Source: Planctomycetota bacterium (lineage in GTDB: Bacteria; Planctomycetota; J058; JAJDCQ01). From it: DNA of 64,000 bases. The first letter of the stretch is position 1, and every line of letters starts with the position of its first letter. The notes beneath the pieces were generated by a model. It was not told where the DNA came from, searched no databases, and saw only the letters and a program-made list of their open reading frames with translations. Positions 57,101 to 64,000 of this stretch are shown here, piece by piece. The DNA is taken from contig JAJDCQ010000132.1 in assembly GCA_029260755.1 (NCBI GenBank), positions 62,001 through 126,000 of the forward strand. The letters are read 5' to 3'. The translations under genes and the position numbers were made by a program.

Positions 57101-60100
57101 GTCGGAGAGCGCCTCGCTCTCGAGGTCGACGATGCGCGCGCGGTCGTCCTCGCCGCCGATCAGGAGCCGGCGTCCGTCGGGATGGAGCGCGAGGGCGGTC
57201 GGGCTCTCGTTCGTCGTCCGGACCCGCGACCGCCCCGACGCCGCGTCCCAGACGGCGAGGAACGCGTGCCCGGCCACGGCCACCCGGCCACCGTCGTCGG
57301 CGACCGCGACCAGCGTCCGGAGCGCGTTCGGCAGCGGCACGATCGCGAGCGGCTCGGCGGGGGCCGGACGATCGGCGACGGGCACCGCGTAGGCGAGCAG
57401 CTCGGTGCCGTCGGGTCGCTCGCCGCCGTCGAGGTCCTCGTCGTGCCGGACGACGGCGAGCAACCGCCCGTCCGCCGAGATGGCGGCCGCGGCGACCTCG
57501 TCGTCCCGATCGGCGCGGAGCAACCCCGCCGGCTCGAACGGGGCGATCCGCTCGCCGGGGTCCCAGAGGACGGCCCGGCCGTCCTCGCTCCAGCTCACCA
57601 GGCGCCGTCCGCCGGGAGCGAATCGGAGCCCGGCGATGCGCGCGTCGTGCGCGACGTGGCGCGCGAGCAGCCGGCCGGACGCGAGGTCGCGGAGCTCGAC
57701 GACGCCCGGCTGGTCGTAGCCCGGCGAGAACGCGATCGCGACGACCTCGCCATCCGGCGCGAGCGCGCTCGCCTCGATCCCGGCGGACGGGTCGATGATC
57801 CGCACGGGCCTCTCCGGCCGGGCCCGCTCCCAGACGCGGAGTCGCTGCCAGCCGACGACGACGACGCGGGCGCCGTCGGGGCTCCAGTGGATCCGCCCGA
57901 CCGGGTCGCGCGTCTGGTCGCCGACCCGGACGAGCGACCGCAGCTCCTCGGGGACGAGCTCGCCGAGCCGCTCGCCGGTCCGCGCATGCCAGAGGACGGT
58001 GATCCCATCGCGACCGCCGGTCGCGAGGACGGCGCCGTCGGGGCTGGGGGCGAGGTCGACGAGGTCCGCGCCCACGTCGAGCTCGAGCCTGACGGCCCCG
58101 TCGTCGCGCTCGAGCACGCGGACGCGGCCGCCGCGATGAACCGCGACGACGGCGCCCCCATCGCCGGGCAGGAAGAGCAGTCGCTCCACCGGCTCGTCGC
58201 GACCGCCTTCGAGCGGGACGACGGCGCGCTCGACGAACCCGTCGCTCGCGAAGAGTCGGACCGTCCCGCTCCAGCCGCCGGTGGCGATCCGGTCGCCGTC
58301 CCAGGCGACCTCGTGGATGCCCTCCCCCGGCGAGATGAGCCGCGCCTGCTCCGCGCCCGTGGCGAGGTCGCGCACGCTCACCCAGTCGTCCTCGTTCGTC
58401 CGGATGATCCGCTCCTCGACCGACGCGAGGGTCGCGACGAGGCGGCCATCGGGCGAGAACGCGTCGGCGGCGTGATCCTCGGTGCCGACCGGAATCACGC
58501 CCATCCGCGAGCCCGTCGTGGCGTCCCAGACGAGGCGCTCGCCGCCGCCGGTCGTGACGAGGACCGTCCCGTCCGCCGTGAACCGCGCCCACGCGACCGC
58601 GCCCCCGTGCCCGTCGAACGTCGCCACTCGCGGCGCGATCCGGTCGGCCGCCCGCCGCCGCAGCAGACGCGCCGCCGCGCCGTCGTCGCCGGCGTCGAGG
58701 GCGGCGGCGAGCTGGACGAGCGCCGGCCCCGGCCGGCCGGCGCGAAGCTGCTGGCGCCCCTGCTCGCGGAGGACCTCGCCGAGCCGGCGACGGGCCTCGC
58801 CCGCGCTCGCGGTCGCCCGGTCGGACTGCTCGCGCGCGACATCCTCCGCCTGCTCGGCCTCGCCTCGCTGCCGATCCGCCTCGTCCGCCTCGCGCTGCGC
58901 CTCCTGCCGGCGCCGCTCGGTCCGCCCGAGCTCGTCGGTGATCCGCTTCAGGTAGACCGCCGCCGCGGCGATCGCAACGACGGCGAACACCCCGACCAGG
59001 TTCGCGACGAGGCGATTCCTCCGGTAGCCGAGCTGGACCCGCCGGCCGAGCGACGGGCGCCGGTAGGTGATCGGCTCGTCGGCGATCACCCGCCGGAGGT
59101 CGGCGGCGAGCGAATCCATCGACGCGATCCGGTCGCTCGGCTCGGGCTCGAGGCAGCCCTGGAGCAGCACCTCGGTCTCCCACCCGAGCGACGGCGTCAG
59201 CGCGCCGGGCGCCTCCGGACGGCGGCCGCCGAGCTTGTCGGCGCGCACCTCGTCGCCGGTCCGGCGGCCGTGGTCGAAGCAGCGGCGCCCGGTGAGCACC
59301 TCGTAGAAGCTCGCTCCGAGCGAGTAGAGGTCGCTCGCCGGGCCGACCTCGGCCTCGGCGTCGGCGGCGCGGAGCTGCTCGGGCGACATGTAGGCGGGCG
59401 TCCCGACGGTCGCGTCGCCCGCCCTGAGGGTGCCCTCCTCGTCGCGGCTCCGCGCGATCCCGAAGTCCATCAGGACGACGCGCGGCTCGCCCCCGACCTC
59501 GGCGGCCTCGGCCAGCATGAGGTTGCCCGGCTTGACGTCGCGGTGAACGAGCCCGGTCGCGTGGACCCTCGCGAGGGCGGCGGCCGCCTCCGCGAACCAC
59601 GCGAGCACCGCCCGGACGGACGGGGCGTCGCCGCGCCCCGGCCCGCCGGCGTCGGCGACGCGGCGGTGCGCCGCGTCGAGGGTCTCGCCCTCGATCCACT
59701 CGAGCGCGATGTAGCTCCGGCGCTTGCTCCCCTTCGCGAACCGGTCGTACCACGCCTCGCCCGCGAGCGAGAACGCGCGCGGCGCGCTCCACGCGTCCTC
59801 GCCGTAGCCGAGCACCCGGACGATGCCCGGGTGGTCGAAGCGCGAGAGGAACTCCGCCTCCTGCCGGAAGCGCGCCGCCGCCTCCTCGGGGAGGCCGTCC
59901 TTGAGCACCTTCACGGCGACCTTGCGCCCGGTCGAGACCTGTCGGCCGACGTGGACGGTCGCGAAGCCGCCCTCGCCGACGACGCGCCCGACGAGGAGGT
60001 CTCCGAGGAGCACGCCGCGCACGTCCTCGGGGGCGAGCCGGGCGAGGAGCGCGCCGAGGTCCTCCCCGCGTTCGCCCGCGGATGCGCCGAGGAGCGCCCG

Positions 60101-60823
60101 GAGGGCGGCCCCGAGGGCGTCGCGGCGGTCGGCGAGGGCGCGCGGGTCGCCGCCGGCCGCCGCGTAGTGCGGGGTGAGGTCGTCGTCGATCGCGACGAGG
60201 GCGAGCGACTCGCCGTCCGCATCGCCCGCAACGAGCCACGGCTCGACCGCGCCCGGCTGCCCGGCGGCGACCTCGTCGAGGACGCCGCGGTCGGCGTGCC
60301 ACGCCGCGAGCGGTGCCACCGCGTCGGCCGCCGCCTCCCACCAGGCGGAGTCGCTCGGCGCGTCGTGGGCGATCCGGTTGCGCAGCGCGATCGGCATCGC
60401 CAGCAGGCCGCCGACGCGGAGCCGCTCGGTCGACGCCCGGCAGAGCTCGGCGAGCGGCGCGAGGCGTTCCCGGATGTCGGGATCGAGCCGCTCGTCCTCG
60501 ATGGCGGCGATTCTCGCGAGGACGCGCGCCCCCTCGACCCGTTCGCGCTCCCGCGTGTCGGCGGAGCGCAGCGCCGCGCGCCGCGCCGCCCGGAGCTCGC
60601 GAAGGAGACCGCAGAAGCTGCCCCACGAGCTCCGCTTCAGCCCGGCGATCGCGAGGAAGAGCGAGCTCGCGACGACGCCGGTGCCGGCCCAGTCGCCGAG
60701 CGCGCGCAGGGCGATCGCACGGTGCTCGACCTCGAGCCGTTCGAGGACGCTCCGGACGAACGTCTCCGCGCTCGCGGCGTCCGCGCGGCGGGCGAGCTCG
60801 CTCCAGGGGGCCGGCGCCGTCAT
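54128..60823 (-). CDS. Giant Ser/Thr kinase with WD40 propellers and EPND (PPC-like) repeats
   Basis: 2231 residues. N-terminal helical region (1-270) with RNRIAH at 148-153, an R-x4-H motif as in HEPN domains. Kinase domain about 275-585: GEGGFATV (283-290), Lys305, HRDVKPGN (427-434), DFG (453-455), SPE (480-482), intact. Membrane helix about 604-625, then a charged coiled coil. WD40 repeats from about 690 to 1400, and from about 1515 to the end six modules that each start with a D-x-x-EPND phrase (near 1520, 1646, 1780, 1894, 2019 and 2130) with a DWYRV-like strand 25 residues later; these resemble bacterial pre-peptidase (PPC) domains. Its start codon overlaps the stop of the upstream gene by 4 bases, so the two are translationally coupled. 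Confidence 0.92.
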   Translation of the reverse strand: MTAPAPWSELARRADAASAETFVRSVLERLEVEHRAIALRALGDWAGTGVVASSLFLAIAGLKRSSWGSFCGLLRELRAARRAALRSADTRERERVEGARVLARIAAIEDERLDPDIRERLAPLAELCRASTERLRVGGLLAMPIALRNRIAHDAPSDSAWWEAAADAVAPLAAWHADRGVLDEVAAGQPGAVEPWLVAGDADGESLALVAIDDDLTPHYAAAGGDPRALADRRDALGAALRALLGASAGERGEDLGALLARLAPEDVRGVLLGDLLVGRVVGEGGFATVHVGRQVSTGRKVAVKVLKDGLPEEAAARFRQEAEFLSRFDHPGIVRVLGYGEDAWSAPRAFSLAGEAWYDRFAKGSKRRSYIALEWIEGETLDAAHRRVADAGGPGRGDAPSVRAVLAWFAEAAAALARVHATGLVHRDVKPGNLMLAEAAEVGGEPRVVLMDFGIARSRDEEGTLRAGDATVGTPAYMSPEQLRAADAEAEVGPASDLYSLGASFYEVLTGRRCFDHGRRTGDEVRADKLGGRRPEAPGALTPSLGWETEVLLQGCLEPEPSDRIASMDSLAADLRRVIADEPITYRRPSLGRRVQLGYRRNRLVANLVGVFAVVAIAAAAVYLKRITDELGRTERRRQEAQREADEADRQRGEAEQAEDVAREQSDRATASAGEARRRLGEVLREQGRQQLRAGRPGPALVQLAAALDAGDDGAAARLLRRRAADRIAPRVATFDGHGGAVAWARFTADGTVLVTTGGGERLVWDATTGSRMGVIPVGTEDHAADAFSPDGRLVATLASVEERIIRTNEDDWVSVRDLATGAEQARLISPGEGIHEVAWDGDRIATGGWSGTVRLFASDGFVERAVVPLEGGRDEPVERLLFLPGDGGAVVAVHRGGRVRVLERDDGAVRLELDVGADLVDLAPSPDGAVLATGGRDGITVLWHARTGERLGELVPEELRSLVRVGDQTRDPVGRIHWSPDGARVVVVGWQRLRVWERARPERPVRIIDPSAGIEASALAPDGEVVAIAFSPGYDQPGVVELRDLASGRLLARHVAHDARIAGLRFAPGGRRLVSWSEDGRAVLWDPGERIAPFEPAGLLRADRDDEVAAAAISADGRLLAVVRHDEDLDGGERPDGTELLAYAVPVADRPAPAEPLAIVPLPNALRTLVAVADDGGRVAVAGHAFLAVWDAASGRSRVRTTNESPTALALHPDGRRLLIGGEDDRARIVDLESEALSDLLVVAGRVDEVAAVAWSPDGARFLVLSHHEHEASVPGAVRIFEATDGRPVVSFGVARGDDGARVGHAAQIRTARFSPDGSRVVTASLDGTARVWDAATGRELAVLAGDPAGLTTAAWAPEGGSIVATGAGGTAVVFDAATGRRAASLDLGDRFDRIERAEPIAGGLIVCTSEGVGSRAVALWDGASGRLLATFGDGETDSVVAIGVAEAGRGLLVARGESVAVHRLGASRAREALGALLDRVPWRLEGAILVPRGEAISDGAAVEREDAGEPVAAGGDPLEPNDEVGLAFGLPLAVGGDARVVTVGGTDAADWYRLAISGPAELVITVAEPEGTTTVSLYDGATGVPVFDGSVTPYDVGREAGEPARVAHRFGAGAGEYLLLLGRWEGSPVLEVELALAEWEPPDAFEPNDGVETAAPLPPGEHGVVVAGEDWYRIDLPAHHRLALRIAASEREYVSVSLHDAAGALDAMGRPPEVSQTFATGEVRLVHHSGDAAAPLLLRVAITHAARLGEPIRTGPADGAAYRLALELAPWQPADRLEPNDGPGQARALVPGEHADLVLQHDDWYRVKVPAGREVYVQATSDPAAGDLVVEVTNGAGYSWGRSARRGTGRQAVVAKLDRDGEVLIHVSGDRAIRYTLRADVVFSAVADALEPNDLAATARKLEPGRHAALTLEGEDWYRVVVGKGEELLVRLDCQRQNPAEVVGVEVRDAAGETVLRQTDTTPADVRRLSVHPGGEEEVELRLRVFFPAGRFSFAPIPYELELSTRPWAAADRFEPNDDLEHATTLEPGSHEALVVQDRDVYRIAVPAGRALRVTARPVEARFDLGLRVFDLAHRAVLPGRRAADGAVGTTYLPPEASELHVVVGGDPAGYVLEVELVEMALDRFEPNDAPDAAHALEPGMHAGLRLVAIDCYLVEVEPGKTVTATVRFEHARGDINLALVDGQGQILARTGGTGDEETLEAKPGDGSIRIAVFGEQNDYELEVTVTD

Positions 60824-63800
60824 CGCCCGCCCCCCTCGCCCGCGCCGTCGTCGTCGCGGTCGGGGACCGTCCGCCGGACCTCGAGGTCGTACCGCCCTTC
60901 GCCGCGCACGCGAACGCGCAGGATGTGGAGGTCGCCATCGTCGACGACGAAGCGGCGCAGGCCGGGCTCTCCCTCGACCGGCTCGGCGAAGAGCGGCTCG
61001 CGGAAGCTCTCGCCGGCGCGGACCTCGGCGACGCCCGCGCCGCGGACCGAGAGCTCGAGGCGCTCCCCGCCGCCGCGCACGACGACCATGTACCAGTCCT
61101 CTCCCTGAACGGTCAGCCCCTCGTAGCTCCCGTTGGCGAGGGTCACCGCCTGGTCGGGATGATCGTTCGGCTCGAGCGCGTCGGCGGGCTCCCACGGCTC
61201 GAGGGCGACCTCGAGGACGTAGCCGGCGCGCTCCCCCGCGCCCCGCGCGCCGACGAGGACCCCGACGCGGCCGGGCCGCGGCGGGGCGACCACGAGGGTC
61301 GCCGCCTCGCCCTCCGCCTCGGTCCGGGCGAGCGACGCGTGATCCGCATCGAGGGCGCCCAGCGCGACGCGGCCGGCGCCCGGCACGGTCGCCGTCACCC
61401 GCAGCCGACGTCCCGGGGGAACCTCGACCGCGTAGCACTCCTCGCCATCGACGACGAGCCCATCGTGACGCCCCGGAGCCAGGACGGCCGCCTGGCGCGG
61501 GTCATCGTTCGGCTCGAAGCGATCGGCCGGCTCGAACGGCTCGAGGACGAGATCGATCTCGTAGGGGACGGGGCCGTCGAACCCGATCCAGTCGACCAGG
61601 TCGCTCCCGAAGTCGCGCGCGACCCGGAGCAGCACCGTCGCCTCGTCACGGGTCCGACGCCCCAGCCGCGCGGGGAAGCCGGTCTGCGCCCCTCGCTCCG
61701 CGAGCGGCTCGGCGCCGGCGCCGAACGCCTCGACGAGCAGGCGCCGCGGCTGCTCCGAGCGCACCTCGACCCGCCACGCGTGCCGGGCGGGCACGACGAA
61801 CCGGTACCAGTCCTCGCGCGGTTGCCCGAGCTCGAGGTCGACGTGAGCGCCCGGCGGGAGGTCCGCGGCGAGGTCGAGCTGATCGTTCGGCTCGAACGCA
61901 TCGGCATCGGCGCGCCCGAGGCGGGCGTCGTCGATGGCGAGCGCCCCGGCGAGCGCCGTCGCCGGATCGGGCGGAGCGACGCCGACGATCGCGCCGTCGC
62001 GGAGGCGCCACGGCGCGCGCGGCGCGACGATCGCGGCGACCTCGTCGGGCGATCGGCTCTCCGGCACGAGGTCGAGGAGGAGCAGCGGCCAGCGCCCGCG
62101 CGGATCCGCCACGGCGAGCCGCCCCTGCGGCGCGAGGGCGATCCGGCGGCTCGGGTCGAACCCGCTCCCCGAGTCGACGGCGATCCGGGCCAGCTCGGCG
62201 CCGGTGGCCGCATCCCAGAGCCTGACCCCGTCCGAGCTCGCCGTGACGACGACGTCCTCGCCGACGAACGCGACCGCGTCGACGGGCGCCGCGTGGCCGG
62301 TCAGGACGACGGCGTCGCCGTCCCCGGCGACCGGGAACACGCGCGCGGTCGCGTCGGCGCTCCCGGTCGCGACCCTCGAGCCGGACGCGTCGAAGGCGAT
62401 CGCGCGGACCGGCTCGGCGTGCCCGCCGAGCCCGCGGACACGCGCGCCGCTCGTGGCGTCGTGGAGCGACGCCGCGCCCCGCTCGGGCACCACGGCGAGC
62501 CGCGATCCGTCGGGGCTGAAGACGACCCGACGCGGGCCGGACGCGACGTCACGGATGGTCGCGACCAGCCGGGCGGTGGCGAGCTCCCACACGCGCGCGG
62601 CGCCGCCGCCTCCGCTGGCGCGCGACTCGTTCGCCGTCGCGACGAGGCGGCCGTCGTCGCTCGCCGCGACGTCGACGACCGAGCCGAGGTCCCGGTGAAC
62701 GAAGCTCGCGTGGATCCGCCCGACGATCTCGCCGCTGCCCGGAGCGACGACGAGGACGACGTCGGCGCCGGTGCCGACGAGCAGCCTCGTCCCGTCGGGG
62801 GTGAACGCGAGCACCGTCGCGCTCCCGTAGCCCAGCGCCAGGGACGCCTCGGTCGCCCCGGTCGCGACGTCGACGATCTCGACCGCCTCGCCCGAGCTCG
62901 GATCGTGCCGGGCGACCGCGACGCGTCGACCGGCCGGGTCGATCGCCACCCGCGAGGCGCCCTCGACCGCGAGCGAGGCGAGCGTCTCGCCGACGTCCCC
63001 CGACGCATCGACGGCGAGGACGCGCGCGCGCAACCCCTCATCGTCGCTGCCAGAGCCGCCGCCGAAGCGCGGATCCGTGGCCGACTCGACGACGAGCAGC
63101 CGCCGCCCCTGCGCCGCCCAGCGAACGTCGAGGGCGTGGGCGAGTCCGTTCACGGCGATCACCGATCGGGCCGCCCGCGCCGGGACGAGCACCCGGACGC
63201 CGCCGGGGCCCGCGACGAGGAGTCGGCCGCCGTCGGGCGAGCGCGCGAGCGCCGTCACCTCCTCGGTGCGCCAGTCGAGGACGGCCGTGAGCGCCCCGTC
63301 GTCGACGTCGAAGAGGAGGACGGCCCGCCCCGGGAAGCCGGCCGCGAACGCGACGATGCGGCCGCCGTCGACCGCGGCGGCGTCCCAGCCGGTCATCGGC
63401 CGGAGCCGCCGCGGATCGGCCTCGCCGGCCTCATCGACGACCCAGGCTCCTCCCGGTCCGTAGACGAGCACCCGGGCGCCGCCGGAGACGAACGCGGCCG
63501 CGGTCAGCTCGTCCGCGTCCGCCACCGTGATCGTCGCGGCGGGCTCGCCGGTCGCCGCGTCCCAGAGGAACAGCTCCTTCCCGGCGACGGTCGCGACGCG
63601 CGCTCCGTCGCGCGAGAGCCCGGGGCGGCCGCGCCCCTGCCGGAACGCGTGGACCCGCTCGCCGGTCGCGAGGTCGAGGACCACCGCCTCCTCGGCGTCG
63701 CCCGCGAAGGCGAGGGCGCGGCGCCCGTCCGGGAACGCGATCGCCTGCCGCCAGCGCGCCCCGTCCTCGCCGCCGACCGCGAGGCGCGGTGGCGCCTCGC

Positions 63801-64000
63801 CAGGCTCCCAGACGAGGAGGCGGCCTTCGCGCGAGGTGACGAGGAGCTCGTCGCCGTCCGGTCCGAGGAACGCGACCGTCCAGACGTTCGACCGCTCATC
63901 CGAGACGCGCATCGACGCGACGACCTCGCCCGAGGCGGCGTCGATCACCCGGACGTTGCCGTCGGCATCGCCGGTCGCGACGCGGCGTCCGTCGGGCGCC
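60820..64000 (-). CDS. WD40 and EPND (PPC-like) repeat protein, N-terminal part outside the window
   Basis: The frame is open to the window edge; about 1059 residues are visible and the 5' end is missing. The first visible residues (DGRRVATGDADGNVR) already belong to a WD40 repeat, and WD40 repeats with FSPDG and VRVWE-like motifs continue for some 650 residues. Three EPND modules close the protein (DAFEPNDQ near 61895, DRFEPNDD near 61515, DALEPNDH near 61170), followed by a short Asp/Gly tail. The architecture repeats the second half of the downstream giant kinase, so a kinase domain beyond the edge is likely but not seen. Stop and start of the two genes overlap by 4 bases (ATGA). Confidence 0.88.
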   Translation of the reverse strand, partial: APDGRRVATGDADGNVRVIDAASGEVVASMRVSDERSNVWTVAFLGPDGDELLVTSREGRLLVWEPGEAPPRLAVGGEDGARWRQAIAFPDGRRALAFAGDAEEAVVLDLATGERVHAFRQGRGRPGLSRDGARVATVAGKELFLWDAATGEPAATITVADADELTAAAFVSGGARVLVYGPGGAWVVDEAGEADPRRLRPMTGWDAAAVDGGRIVAFAAGFPGRAVLLFDVDDGALTAVLDWRTEEVTALARSPDGGRLLVAGPGGVRVLVPARAARSVIAVNGLAHALDVRWAAQGRRLLVVESATDPRFGGGSGSDDEGLRARVLAVDASGDVGETLASLAVEGASRVAIDPAGRRVAVARHDPSSGEAVEIVDVATGATEASLALGYGSATVLAFTPDGTRLLVGTGADVVLVVAPGSGEIVGRIHASFVHRDLGSVVDVAASDDGRLVATANESRASGGGGAARVWELATARLVATIRDVASGPRRVVFSPDGSRLAVVPERGAASLHDATSGARVRGLGGHAEPVRAIAFDASGSRVATGSADATARVFPVAGDGDAVVLTGHAAPVDAVAFVGEDVVVTASSDGVRLWDAATGAELARIAVDSGSGFDPSRRIALAPQGRLAVADPRGRWPLLLLDLVPESRSPDEVAAIVAPRAPWRLRDGAIVGVAPPDPATALAGALAIDDARLGRADADAFEPNDQLDLAADLPPGAHVDLELGQPREDWYRFVVPARHAWRVEVRSEQPRRLLVEAFGAGAEPLAERGAQTGFPARLGRRTRDEATVLLRVARDFGSDLVDWIGFDGPVPYEIDLVLEPFEPADRFEPNDDPRQAAVLAPGRHDGLVVDGEECYAVEVPPGRRLRVTATVPGAGRVALGALDADHASLARTEAEGEAATLVVAPPRPGRVGVLVGARGAGERAGYVLEVALEPWEPADALEPNDHPDQAVTLANGSYEGLTVQGEDWYMVVVRGGGERLELSVRGAGVAEVRAGESFREPLFAEPVEGEPGLRRFVVDDGDLHILRVRVRGEGRYDLEVRRTVPDRDDDGAGEGGGR

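Noticed and set aside
53981..61108. 2375-codon open frame on the plus strand
   Set aside because: Antisense of the giant WD40/EPND kinase; no domain can be recognised in it.

Overview
This is a 64 kb chromosomal window with very high GC and long antisense open frames that are only GC shadows of real genes. The gene content points to a Planctomycetota-type bacterium: giant Ser/Thr kinases fused to sensor-like repeats, FG-GAP/CRTAC1 proteins, HEAT and TPR proteins, a bacterial alpha-2-macroglobulin and many exported proteins of unknown role. That taxonomic call is inference from gene content; there is no rRNA, tRNA or housekeeping gene here to confirm it.

Left part (1-19 kb), mostly minus strand. 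It starts with a parallel beta-helix protein and a c-type cytochrome (partial), a known but uncharacterised gene pair. Next come a kinase/TPR gene followed at 4 bases by an amidinohydrolase (DDAH/arginine deiminase type), a plus-strand fused membrane/spermidine-synthase-like protein, two unknown proteins, a TPR/HEAT exported protein, two exported proteins with an HExxH plus WLxEGxA-like metalloprotease signature, and a histidine kinase/response regulator pair.

Middle part (19-42.6 kb). A secreted protein made largely of DAGAG and PDAGT repeats has a leader rich in stem-loops. Three very different receptor-like kinases follow: one with FG-GAP repeats, one with many WD40 repeats, and one with two kinase domains in tandem joined to a type IV pilin-like extracellular domain. 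Around them are a GPH-family sugar transporter, a DUF1304 protein, a DUF3592-like membrane protein, a thioredoxin-like/HEAT protein interrupted by one in-frame TGA (candidate selenocysteine or broken gene), and a TPR protein.

Right part (42.6-64 kb). An alpha-2-macroglobulin with an intact thioester motif is transcribed divergently from an FG-GAP protein. Then come a small Spy/CpxP-like periplasmic protein, a CRTAC1-type lipoprotein, and two translationally coupled giant genes with WD40 plus EPND-type (PPC-like) repeats; the first has a complete kinase domain, and the second runs off the window edge.

The common theme is signalling at the envelope: at least five kinase genes carry six kinase domains, each with a different putative sensing module. 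Several REP-like inverted repeats lie between genes. No CRISPR array, phage, integrase or insertion-sequence transposase was seen.
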